A stretch of 64,000 bases of DNA, taken from assembly GCF_050699935.1 (NCBI RefSeq), contig NZ_JBOHGB010000001.1, positions 62,001 through 126,000 of the forward strand. Direction: 5' to 3'. Numbering within the stretch: position 1 is the first letter of the stretch; each line of letters opens with the position of its first letter. This document shows, one piece after another, positions 41,634-50,076 of this stretch. Source of the stretch: Actinophytocola sp050699935 (lineage in GTDB: Bacteria; Actinomycetota; Actinomycetes; Mycobacteriales; Pseudonocardiaceae). The notes beneath the pieces were generated by a model, which had not been told where the DNA came from, ran no database searches, and was given only the letters and a program-made list of their open reading frames with translations. Both the position numbers and the translations under genes were made by a program.

Positions 41634-41721
41634 GTCCGTGAAGCCGGTGCCGCCAACCGGCCTCACGGACCCCGCCGTCAGGGCGGTCCCGTTCACCCCC
41701 CTCCGTCCGCCCTGACGGCGG
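41634..41721 (+). terminator. Two consecutive hairpins downstream of the DadA-like gene
   Basis: The first, 41634-41670, pairs GTCCGTGAAGCCGGT with ACCGGCCTCACGGAC (one mismatch). The second has perfect 15-base arms at 41672-41686 and 41707-41721 (CCGCCGTCAGGGCGG). There is no T-run. They separate the oxidase gene from the DksA-like gene. Confidence 0.65.
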
Positions 41722-41786
41722 CCCTTGTCAGCGGTCGCACCGTTCCCGCAGGCCACCGCCCGCCGCGACACCGATCCGAGGACACA

Positions 41787-42188
41787 ATGCCCCACGCGCC
41801 CGCCAACGACGCCGCCCGACGACACCGCCTTGCGGATCACCTGCCAGCACTGCGCGCCATGCTGGAACACCAACGCAGGTTCCGTCAGGAGCAGCTGGCC
41901 GAGCTCGACACCGTGCTCGCGAACGCCGCAGCGCCCACCGACGAGGCACGGCGCGAGGTCGCCGTCAAGGTGGCCGCAGCCGCACGGCAAGCGTTGGCCG
42001 ACATCGACATCGCGCTCGCCCTCGTGACCAACGGGGGCTATGGCCGCTGTCGCCGTTGCGGCACTGATATCCCGCTAAGCCTGCTCCGGGCCATCCCCAC
42101 GTCACGGTGGTGCCTGGCCTGCCGGAGGCGGCGCACTCCCGTGACCGCTCGAATACCTCGACGTCGGCTCCCGATCAATATATCGTGA
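41787..42188 (+). CDS. TraR/DksA-type zinc-finger protein
   Basis: 133 residues from ATG 41787. An N-terminal helical hairpin (LADHLPALRAMLEHQRRFRQ, ARREVAVKVAAAARQALADI) is followed by GGYGRCRRCGTDIPLSLL and SRWCLACRRR, the C4 zinc finger of DksA/TraR proteins. Such proteins enter the RNA polymerase secondary channel or act as stress regulators. The Asp pair of true DksA at the hairpin tip is not obvious, so a direct DksA function is uncertain. The end of the gene overlaps a palindromic operator. Confidence 0.85.
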   Translation: MPHAPANDAARRHRLADHLPALRAMLEHQRRFRQEQLAELDTVLANAAAPTDEARREVAVKVAAAARQALADIDIALALVTNGGYGRCRRCGTDIPLSLLRAIPTSRWCLACRRRRTPVTARIPRRRLPINIS

Positions 42189-42197
42189 TACGATATA
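42179..42197. promoter_or_regulatory. Operator TATATCGT-N3-ACGATATA, distal copy
   Basis: A perfect 8-3-8 inverted repeat (spacer GAT) identical in both arms to the core of the larger palindrome beside the MarR gene at 46911-46937. It lies 50 bases before the aceE relic and is followed by TTGACA at about 42213. Identity of the arms makes binding by the same regulator likely. Confidence 0.75.
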
Positions 42198-42246
42198 AAT
42201 GGGCCGATTGGCTTGACACACACCATTTGTCGGCACGGGATCGCTG

Positions 42247-44271
42247 ATGACGACCGGAGCGCGTAAGGGGCCAGCCATGGTGCCAGAACAGCGGGGCGAG
42301 CCGGTGATCGATGGATGTCTGACCGGCCAGCTGGTCGACCCGGACCCGGTGGAGACCGGGGAGTGGCTGGCGTCGCTCTACGGCGCGGTGGATCATGTCG
42401 GGCATGCTCGGGCGCGCTACCCGATGCTCAGCCCGCTCAGACGGGCGCGGGAACGACAGGTCGGCGTGCCGGACGTGCGAAGCATCGACTACATCGACAC
42501 GATCCCACCGGAACTCGAACCGTCGTGCCCCGGCGTCGAGCGGCGGATCCGGGCCTTTGTCCGGTGGAACGCGGCAATCATGATGCATCGCGCTCAGCGT
42601 CGTGGGATCGGCGTTGGTGGGCACATCTCCACGTACGCGTCGGCCGCCTCACTGTACGAGGACCAGCTCGACGGATTCCGGCAGGAACTGTCGCACCCCC
42701 GGACCCGGCGGTGGCCTCCCGGCGTATCCACACCCGAGACTGATGCCGGACTTCTGGGAGTTCCCGACCGTCTCAATGGGACTCGGTCCGCTCAACGCGA
42801 TCCACCAGGCCCGCTTCAACCGCTACCTACGGGCACGCGGGATCCGCGACACCAGCCGCCAGCGGGTGTGGGCGTTCCTCGGCGACGGCGAGCTGGACGA
42901 GCCCGAGTCGCTCGGCGCGATCGGCGTGGCCGCCCGCGATGGTCTGGACAACCTGACTTTCGTGGCGCCGGCTGGAACGTCATCAAGGTCATCTGGGGCC
43001 GCGAGTGGGACCCGCTGCTCGCCGCCGACACCGTCGGCGCGTTGTTCGAACTGATGAACACCACTCCCGACGGGGATTTCCAGACGTACCAGGCACAGTC
43101 CGGCGGTTTCGGGCGTCAACACTCCTTCGGCCGCGACCCCCGCACCCTCGCGATGGTCGACCACCTGACCGACCAGGAGATCTGGAACCTCAAGCGCGGC
43201 GGGCACGACTACGGCAACCTCAAGAGCTTCCGCGCTCGCCTCTGCCTCGACATCCCCGACGCCGCCCTCGACGAGGAGCTGCCGCCGTACTACTGGTCAC
43301 CCAAGAGTGCCGAGCTGGAGTACCTGCACGGACGGCGCCGCGTCCTGGGTGGATACCTGCCCGAGCGGCCGGTGCACGGCACACCGCCGGTGCTGACCAG
43401 CGACCTGGCCTACGCGGTCGCCCGCCACGGATCCGGCCGCCAGCAGGTCGCCACCACGGTGGCGTTCGTCCGGCTACTCAAGGCGTTGATGAGGGGTCAG
43501 CGGATGGGGCACCGGCTCGTGCCGATCATCCCGGACGAGGCCCGCACCTTCGGCCTCGACGCGCTGTTCGCCTCCAAGGAGACCTACTCGCCGCACGGGC
43601 AGACCTATCTGTCGGTAGACCGCGAACAGATGCTGAGCTACCAGGAGGACGCCGCTGGAGTCCTCCTGCACGAAGGCATCACCGAGGCCGGGTCCGCCGC
43701 GTCCTGGACCGCGGCCGGTACCTCCTACGCCACCCACGGCGAACCGATGATCCCGATCTACATCTTCTACTCGATCGCTTCGACCAACCCGGCATGCCTC
43801 GCCTACGACGCGGCCTACGCGTTCGAGCTCAGCCACATCGTCCAGCACGCGTTGCGCCGGATGTACGGCGAACCCCGCGACGGGGAGGACCCGAACGTCT
43901 TCTACTACCTCACCCTCCACAACGAACCCATCCGGCAACCGGCCCAGCCCGACGACGTCGACATCGACGGCATCCTCGCCGGGATGCACCGCTACGCACC
44001 GGCCGCCGGCGACGGCACCAGGCCTCGCGCGCAGATCCTCGCCTCGGGCGTGGCGGTTCCCTGGGCCCTCGCCCACCCCGGCCAACTCCGCCGGGTTCCC
44101 CACCGTCTGAGCCAGGCTCCGGGTCCGGTGGTCGCCGTCTCGGACTGGATGCGCGCGGTGCCCGACCAGATCGCGCCGTTCGGTCCCGCCTGGTCGTCCC
44201 TCGGCGCCGACGGACTCGGTCTGTCCGACGACACGATCGAAGCAACCAGGGAGGTGCGTCGTGCTCAGTGA
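42247..44271 (+). pseudogene. aceE: Pyruvate dehydrogenase E1 (AceE) relic with several internal deletions
   Basis: Recognisable AceE from ERQVGVPDVRSIDYIDTIPPE and GVGGHISTYASAASLYE to IIPDEARTFGLDALF and FYYLTLHNEPIRQPAQP. Compared with the family (about 890-930 residues), at least four blocks are missing. About 40 residues are gone after ASLYE. The segment that follows LTFV, including the NCN half of the ThDP motif, is lost. About 45 residues are gone after KRGGHDY and about 50 after IYIFYS. A frameshift near 42700 moves PDFWEFPTVSMGLGPLNAI and GDGELDEPESLGAIG into another frame, and the next deletion restores the original frame. The frame is thus open throughout but cannot make an active enzyme. 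No E2 or E3 gene accompanies it. Confidence 0.9.
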
Positions 44272-44557
44272 CCACGAACGGGAAACCCTGCGCGAGATCC
44301 AACGTCAGCTGGTCGTCGACGATCCGGACCTCGAGCGATCCTTCCGAGCACTCGAGAAACCGACACCCACACGGACACCGCCGCCGCAGGGCCGGTGGGC
44401 CTACACAGCGGGCATCGCCGTCGCGGCAGTCCTGGCCGTTGTCCTGCTGCTGGCTGGATCGCTGGGCGGTGCCCTGGCATTCGCCGTGATCGCGGGATCG
44501 GTCTCGTTGGCCCGGCACCTCGATCACGCCGCCAGGCAACGCAAACGTGGCGATTGA
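44261..44557 (+). CDS. DUF3040 membrane protein
   Basis: 98 residues from GTG 44261, overlapping the aceE relic by 11 bases. The N-terminal LSDHERETLREIQRQLVVDD followed by DLERSFRALE is the DUF3040 signature. Two hydrophobic helices follow (YTAGIAVAAVLAVVLLLAG, GALAFAVIAGSVSLA). The family is actinobacterial, membrane-bound, of unknown function. It faces the aconitase relic across four bases. Confidence 0.9.
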   Translation: MLSDHERETLREIQRQLVVDDPDLERSFRALEKPTPTRTPPPQGRWAYTAGIAVAAVLAVVLLLAGSLGGALAFAVIAGSVSLARHLDHAARQRKRGD

Positions 44558-44561
44558 CCCC

Positions 44562-45602
44562 TCAACCGCGGCCGGCACGCGATGCCGTTCTCGACATCCG
44601 GAACGAACTCGGGGTCGTCGTGGCGGCATGGCCGCCGTGGACGTGTGCTTCTGGTGGCGTAGCCAGGATCAGGCCGCCGGCCAGCAGCATTGCTACCTGC
44701 CGGTCGGACAGTCGGTGCCGGGTGGCGAAGGCCTGACCACTGGTGGTGTTGCGCACGGTGATTCGGCGCCGGTGGTGATCGCGCGCCACAGATCGCGTGA
44801 CTGCCAACGGATCAACCAGGGGGATATCCCCGTCATCGACGTCCAGTGCGAGCACCCCCGAAGTTCGTCAGGTTCTGCCAGTGGAGGCGGGCGAATCACA
44901 TGGCGAGGACCGCCCCAGCCCGAGGCAGCGCGGGATCCCGGCGAGGCCCTTGGCCGTAGTGGCGCCGCCGACCGCGAGGTGTCCGCTGCCGTCCTTGGTC
45001 GCCAGCACCCGCGCACCGGCGGGCAGGATCTCGTCGGTGGACACGTTGTCGCCGACAGCTGAGCGCGACCGGCGCCTCGATGCGGTCGGGCAGCGGCGCG
45101 AAGTCGGGAGCGAAGAGAGATGTTGCGGCCCTTGAGCAACGTCACCCCGTTCCGTGTGCTCAGGCAACCGTGGTTCGGGCTTGGCGGTGTTACAACTGGA
45201 CTCGGCCGGCAGTGTGATGTCGGGTAGTCGATACCTCGCAGGTCCGGCCGATCGCGGGGGTCGGTGATATGCCCGGTGGACGCGGCCGCGGCGGCGATGA
45301 GTGCGAACGTGGAGCCCATCTTGGTGAGATCCCGCAGGATCTGCCGCGAGCTCGGGTTGACCTCGAAGGACACCCTCTCGGGTGGCCCTGCCGCCCGGTC
45401 ACGATCGCGGCGACCACGGCGAAGTCGCGCAGCCCGGGTTGGCCGACGAGCCGACCACCACCTGATGCGGCTCCCGGCCGGCGACCTCACGCACCGCCAC
45501 GACGTTGCCCGGTGAGCTGAGTAGCGCGATCATCGGTGGCTCCACAGTGGACAGATCGATCTCGTCGGTCAGGTCGTGGCCGGCGTCCGGGTCCGCGAGC
45601 AC
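44562..45602 (-). pseudogene. Aconitate hydratase relic
   Basis: Pieces of an aconitase C-terminal half lie in order on the minus strand but in several frames: PPMIALLSSPGNVV and QVVVGSSANPG (about 45540-45400), VSFEVNPSSRQILRDLTKMG (about 45370), VTLLKGRNIS (about 45110), VGDNVSTDEILPAGARVL (about 45060-45000) and ITVRNTTSGQ plus HRLSDRQVAMLLAGGLI near 44750-44650. The N-terminal half and the iron-sulfur cysteines are absent. It was an aconitase of the small bacterial type, now destroyed by deletions and frameshifts like its neighbours aceE and tal. Confidence 0.85.
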
Positions 45603-45628
45603 CGGGGTGAGTTCGTGCTAGCTGCGGG

Positions 45629-46513
45629 TCACCCGCCGACAGGGGTGGCGTGATCGACACTGGGGAGGTGCGGTGCGTGCGGGATCGGCAACCCGTTTCC
45701 GGCCGAAGCGAGCTTGTCCGATGACGCGGCCGACGCGGCGCCGGAGTGGGCGGGCTCGGCGGGTGTGGCTCGTTCCAGGAAGCGGAGCAGTTCGACGGGG
45801 AAGGGCAGTACGAGCGTCGAGTTCCTCTCGGCGGCGACCTCCACGACGGTCTGGAGCAGGCGCAGTTGTAGCGCGGCCGGGTGTTCGACCATCGTTTCGG
45901 CGGCCTGCGCCAGCTTTGCCGATGCCTGCAGTTCTCCGTCGGCGGTGATGACCCGGGCGCGCCGCTCCCGCTCGGCCTCGGCCTGGCGCGACATCGACCG
46001 TTTCATCGACTCGGGCAGCGCCACATCCTTGATCTCGACCCGGTCGATGTGTACGCCCCAGCCCAGTGCCGGGCTGTCGATCATCAGCTCGAGGCCCTGG
46101 TTGAGGCGCTCGCGGTTGGACAGCACGTCGTCGAGGTCGCTCTTGCCGATGATCGACCGCAGCGAGGTCTGGGCGACCTGGCCGATGGCGGACATGTAGT
46201 TCTGCACGTCCACCGCGGCGCGCACCGGGTCGACGACCCGGAAGTACACCACGGCGTCCACGCGGACGGTCACGTTGTCGCGGGTGATGCCGTCCTGGGC
46301 GGGCACCGGCATCGTGATGACCTGCATGTTGACCTTTTGCAGTCGGTCCGCGACTGGCAGGAGCACCGCGAGTCCCGGTCCGCGGATCGCGGGTCGCACC
46401 TTCCCGAACCGATACACGACGCCTCGTTGGAATTGGGTGACGACCCGGACGCTTGTCGCCATATAGAGGATGCCGAAGCTCAGGGCGACGAGCAACACGT
46501 AGAAGATGATCAC
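45629..46513 (-). CDS. Slipin/stomatin-like SPFH protein
   Basis: 294 residues from GTG 46513, chosen because GGAGG lies five bases upstream; GTG 46531 is possible. An N-terminal membrane helix (VIIFYVLLVALSFGILYMA) is followed by the SPFH domain: VVTQFQRGVVYRFGKV, GLAVLLPVADRLQKVNMQV, QDGITRDNVTVRVDAVVYF, QTSLRSIIGKSDLDDVLSNR and WGVHIDRVEIKDVALPESMKR. A coiled-coil region and Ala/Pro-rich tail end the protein. Slipins form membrane scaffolds. The frequent NfeD partner is absent; instead a small membrane protein precedes it in the same unit. Confidence 0.92.
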   Translation of the reverse strand: MIIFYVLLVALSFGILYMATSVRVVTQFQRGVVYRFGKVRPAIRGPGLAVLLPVADRLQKVNMQVITMPVPAQDGITRDNVTVRVDAVVYFRVVDPVRAAVDVQNYMSAIGQVAQTSLRSIIGKSDLDDVLSNRERLNQGLELMIDSPALGWGVHIDRVEIKDVALPESMKRSMSRQAEAERERRARVITADGELQASAKLAQAAETMVEHPAALQLRLLQTVVEVAAERNSTLVLPFPVELLRFLERATPAEPAHSGAASAASSDKLASAGNGLPIPHAPHLPSVDHATPVGG

Positions 46514-46553
46514 GATTTCCTCCGATGTCACATGTGGACCTTGGATGGTGCCG

Positions 46554-46859
46554 TCAGGCCGCGGCCGACGGAGTGAACCCGCATGGCGGTGTCGAGGTCG
46601 AGACGCCGAGGCCGCGGAACCTGTGGGGGCCGGCCGGTTCCCAGGTCTCCCGTGTCGGAACCCATGTCACGCCGTTCAGGTACTCGCCGGCGCTGTGACC
46701 TTCCAGCACGGACGATTTCCGCGGTGTCGGCGGCCGTCGCCGGTCGGCGACTTCGGCGCCGGTCAGCAGGTTCGGGCCGACCAGCAGCACCATGACGAGC
46801 GTCAAGTCGACCAGAACCGGGATCTCGTGCCGTGTTTCCTGTTCGCGATCGGTGAGCAC
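46554..46859 (-). CDS. Small membrane-anchored hypothetical protein
   Basis: 101 residues from GTG 46859 with AGGAGG six bases upstream. One hydrophobic segment (VLVDLTLVMVLLVGPNLLTG) lies near the N-terminus, followed by a polar part with YLNGVTWVPTRETWEPAGPHR. No family was recognised. It is the first gene downstream of the palindromic operator in the minus direction and is followed 40 bases later by the slipin gene, so the two are probably co-transcribed and controlled by the MarR protein. Confidence 0.55.
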   Translation of the reverse strand: MLTDREQETRHEIPVLVDLTLVMVLLVGPNLLTGAEVADRRRPPTPRKSSVLEGHSAGEYLNGVTWVPTRETWEPAGPHRFRGLGVSTSTPPCGFTPSAAA

Positions 46860-46910
46860 GACACACCTCCTGGGTGTCTCGCGGCCCGGTGAGCAGATCG
46901 GGCCAGTGCA

Positions 46911-46937
46911 CAAGTATATCGTAACACGATATACTTG
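46911..46937. promoter_or_regulatory. Perfect palindromic operator between marR and the slipin unit
   Basis: Arms of 12 bases (46911-46922 and 46926-46937) are exact reverse complements around AAC. The core TATATCGT/ACGATATA is shared with 42179-42197, extended here by CAAG/CTTG. Position between divergent genes, next to a MarR gene, is classical for an autoregulated MarR-type repressor. Confidence 0.8.
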
Positions 46938-46979
46938 TGTGGTGATGTGCCGCGGCGGTGAAGGGAAGATCGTGGTGTC

Positions 46980-47423
46980 ATGAGTGTCGTGACGACGAAG
47001 AAACGCGCGGAACCAGCACCGCTGACCAAGCAGGACTTCGAGGCGTTGGCCGCGTTCCGCTTCGGCATCCGGCGCTACCTGCGGTTCAGCGAAGAAACCG
47101 TGCGCAGCCACGGCCTGACGCCCCAGCACTACCAGCTGATGTTGGCACTCAAGGGATTTCCGGGCCGCGAATGGGCGACCTTGCGCGAGCTGGCCGACCG
47201 CCTTCAGCTACGCCACCACAGCGTGGTCGAACTGGTCAACCGAGCGCAGAAACAGCGGCTCGTGGTCCGCGCGCCACACCCATCCGACGCACGGGCGGTA
47301 CGGGTGCAGCTGACCAACGACGGACAGTCGATCCTGGCACGGCTGAGCGCGCTGCATCGCGACGAACTGCGGCGCATGGGTGCCGTGTTGGCGCCCCCGG
47401 CGTGGAGCGATACACGCGAATGA
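46980..47423 (+). CDS. MarR-family transcriptional regulator
   Basis: 147 residues from ATG 46980. Helices FEALAAFRFGIRRYLRFSEE and LTPQHYQLMLALKGFPGRE precede the winged helix, where TLRELADRLQLRHHSVVELV is the recognition region and RAPHPSDARAVRVQLTNDG the wing. This matches MarR. The gene is divergent from the slipin unit with the 27-base palindrome between them. It probably represses itself, the slipin unit and, through the distal site at 42179, the former aceE gene. The ligand is unknown. Confidence 0.9.
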   Translation: MSVVTTKKRAEPAPLTKQDFEALAAFRFGIRRYLRFSEETVRSHGLTPQHYQLMLALKGFPGREWATLRELADRLQLRHHSVVELVNRAQKQRLVVRAPHPSDARAVRVQLTNDGQSILARLSALHRDELRRMGAVLAPPAWSDTRE

Positions 47424-47713
47424 GCGAGGACATCGCGGCCCAGCCGGCACAAGGAGGCCAGCCACGCACGATGTGCGGAGGTGGAACATGAGCCGGCAGA
47501 TCGTCAAGTCGTCGTCCCGGGTGCCTCGTGGCTCGGCCATGCCTGGACACGTTCGCCGAGTTCCCACAGCTACCGGGCTCAGAACCCCGACCGCAGCCGT
47601 GGCCACGGCCCTGACCGCAGCCCAGGCGCTGCGCGCGGTGTGGAGCAAGCGTTTCTGTCGACTGAACGCGCCCAGGATGGCTTGCAAGGGCAGCTGCCTT
47701 TTACGCGCGGATC

Positions 47714-48475
47714 GTGGTCGGCTTCGACGGCTCCCCCAACAGCGTGCTGGCCGTGAACTGGGCGTTGACCGAAGCGCGTCTGCGCGATGGCGTGGTGATG
47801 CTCTGCCATGTCTCGCCCGGCTGGCGTGCCTCCGGTGACGCCCGCGACGACGAGCGGAAGGCCAGGGCGCATCGGGTGCTCGCCCGCGGTGCCCGTCACG
47901 CGAGCCGGCAAACGATGACGGTGCAGGTGATCCGTGAGCTTCTGCTCGGCGGACCGGCTCAGCAGCTCCTGTTCGCCGCGTCTGGGGCCACATTGCTCGT
48001 CGTCGGCACCCGCGGCGAGGACGGGTTCCCCGGTCTGCGGCTGGGATCGGTCAGCGCGCAGGTCGCGCGCCACGCGCCGTGCACGGTGATCGTCGTACCC
48101 GACCCCGCAGGTCGTGGCGACAACCGACGGGACCGGCAGATCGTGGTCGGGGTCGACGGCTCCACCGGGTCGAAGGCGGCGCTTGCGTTCGCCTTCGACG
48201 AGGCCACAGACCGGCAGGCGGAACTGCGCGCCGTCTACGTGTTCGACGTGGCCACGGTGCAGTCCATGTCCAGTCTGCCGCAGGCGGATCTGCGCCGGTT
48301 GCACGTGAACGCGGCAGACACTGCGTGGGCTGGTCACCGCGCACGCGGCGAGCCACCCCGGTGTGGTGGTCTGTTGCGAGGTGTTGCCCGGGGCACCCGC
48401 ATCAACGTTGACCTCGACCGTTGACAGCGTGCTGTACACCGCATCGTGCCCGGTTGCCGTCATCCGCGGAGACTG
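47714..48475 (+). pseudogene. Two-domain universal stress protein, frameshifted near the C-terminus
   Basis: The frame from GTG 47714 shows two USP domains: VGFDGSPNSVLAVNWALTEAR with LLVVGTRGEDGFPGL, and IVVGVDGSTGSKAALAFAFDEA. At about 48330 the family sequence leaves this frame (AADT...) and continues as LVTAHAASHPGVVVCCEVLPG and STVDSVLYTASCPVAVIRG in another, so the nucleotide-binding end of domain 2 is lost from the encoded product, which stops at 48424. The N-terminus is also uncertain: an isolated MSRQIV start with GGAGG at 47488 looks like the original USP start, separated by about 200 bases of unrelated sequence. Confidence 0.75.
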
Positions 48476-48537
48476 CCGCCCGCGGCCGGCAGGTGCCCAT
48501 CGGCGGCGCCGCGGATCCCCGGTGAGGGGTCGGTCAT

Positions 48538-49262
48538 GACCGACCCCTCACCGACGCTGGCGTGTCGATCTGGCTCGACGACCTCAGCCGCGACCGGCTC
48601 ACGTCGGGCAGCCTGGCCGACCTGGTGGCGCGACCGTGTGGTGGGAGTGACCACCAACCCCACGATCTCTGCCCGGGCGATCACCGGCGGCGACTCTTAC
48701 GACAGCCAGCTGCGGGACTGGCCGTACGAGACGTTGCGGTCGGCGAGGCGTTGCGTGCGCTGACCACTCGCGACGCGCGGTGGGGAGGTGATGTGCGCCT
48801 TCCTCGACGGGATGGAACGGGCTCACCACACCGGCCGCGACCTGTCCACGATCGCGTCGGTGGCGGCGTTCTTCATGTCCCGGGTGGACACCGACATCGA
48901 CAGGCGACTGGACGCGATCGAAACCCCGGAGGCGGCGAAGCTCCGGGGCGGGGCGGCGATCGCGAACGCCCGGCTGGCCCACCAACGCGACGAGTCGCCC
49001 CGGCGTGGTCAACACAATGCCCGAAGCCACCTTGCGAGCGGTCGCCGACCACGGCCGGGTACCGGCGGACTCGATCCACGACCACCACCACGATGCCCAG
49101 CAGGTCCTCGACCGGATGCGGGCACTCGGCATCGACTACGACACGGTTGTCGACACCCTCGAAGTCGACGGCCTGGCGGTCTTCGACAACAGCTGGGACC
49201 AGCTCGGTGACACGCTGACCGCGACTCTGCGGACACGGCCTTCCCAGCATTTGAACCCGTGA
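48538..49262 (+). pseudogene. tal: Transaldolase relic
   Basis: Transaldolase sequence is spread over three frames: VSIWLDDLSRDRLTSGSLADL (about 48562), VVGVTTNPTISARAITGGDSY (about 48640), AVRDVAVGEALRALTTRDARW (about 48720), CAFLDGMERAHHTGRDLSTI to LRGGAAIANARLAHQ (48790-48990) and VVNTMPEATLRAVADHGRVP to VFDNSWDQLGD (49005-49215). The block that should contain the Schiff-base lysine lies between ARW and CAFLDG and is deleted. At least four breaks make it non-functional. It joins aceE and the aconitase as a third ruined central-carbon gene within 7 kb. Confidence 0.9.
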
Positions 49263-49311
49263 CGACACCACGATCGGGTTTGCACTAGTGAGTTCAGCTA
49301 AACTAAGTGCC

Positions 49312-50055
49312 GTGAGTGATCAGCGGCTAACCGACACCGCGTCGGCTCCGGTGCTCGGGGCGAGTCGCTCCCGGGTACTGGAACTCCTGCGAGCGGCGGA
49401 TGCCGCCCTGGGAGTGGCGCAGCTGGCCGAGCGCGCCGGAGTGCACCCCAACACGGCTCGATTCCATCTGGATGGTCTGGTCACGGCCGGTCTGGCCGAG
49501 CGCCAAGTCGAAGAACGCACGCGGCCCGGCCGGCCACGCATGGTTTACCGGGCAAGCCGCCATGACGTGGCGGCCGGCCAGCGCAGCTACCAGTTGCTCG
49601 CGACCATGCTCACCGGTCTGGTCGCCGGGGCGCTGCCACAGCCGGCGCGGACCGCGGTCGAGGCCGGTCGAGAGTGGGGCCGCTACCTGGCCGAGCGACC
49701 GGCACCGTTTCAGCGGGTCGATGCGGCAGACGGAATCCGGCGACTGTCGGACGTCCTCGCCGATGCTGGTTTCGCCCCCGGCGCGGTGAGCGACGCGGAG
49801 CACCCGGTCATCCCGCTGCGGCACTGTCCTTTCCGCGAGATCGCGCTTCAGCACGGGGACGTGGTGTGCTCGCTACACCTTGGCCTCATGCAGGGTGTTC
49901 TCGCCGAGGTGCGGGCGCCGGTCACCACCGACCGTCTCGAGCCCTTCGCCGAGCCATCCCTGTGCCTGGCCCACCTGACCACCACGCGCGAGCAGCGTGC
50001 GGCCCGCCGTGGTGCCAAGACACGGCGCACCACGGGCACGAACGACGAGGCCTGA
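49312..50055 (+). CDS. ArsR/SufR-like winged-helix regulator with C-terminal cysteines
   Basis: 247 residues from GTG 49312. TAAACT at 49299-49304 lies seven bases before this GTG, which suits a leaderless transcript; GTG 49288 is the alternative. The DNA-binding domain (residues 15-75) reads ASRSRVLELLRAADAALGV and AERAGVHPNTARFHLDGLV. The C-terminal part holds HPVIPLRHCPFREIA, GDVVCSLHLGLMQGVL and PSLCLAHL, giving three cysteines placed much as in SufR-type iron-sulfur regulators. A metal or cluster sensor role is inference. It converges on ctaD, 21 bases apart. Confidence 0.85.
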   Translation: MSDQRLTDTASAPVLGASRSRVLELLRAADAALGVAQLAERAGVHPNTARFHLDGLVTAGLAERQVEERTRPGRPRMVYRASRHDVAAGQRSYQLLATMLTGLVAGALPQPARTAVEAGREWGRYLAERPAPFQRVDAADGIRRLSDVLADAGFAPGAVSDAEHPVIPLRHCPFREIALQHGDVVCSLHLGLMQGVLAEVRAPVTTDRLEPFAEPSLCLAHLTTTREQRAARRGAKTRRTTGTNDEA

Positions 50056-50076
50056 CCGTCAACCGATGCGATGAGC

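Noticed and set aside
47424..47713. Possible small gene from ATG 47488 with a good GGAGG site
   Set aside because: After MSRQIV the translation loses any family likeness; probably the displaced start of the broken universal stress protein gene.
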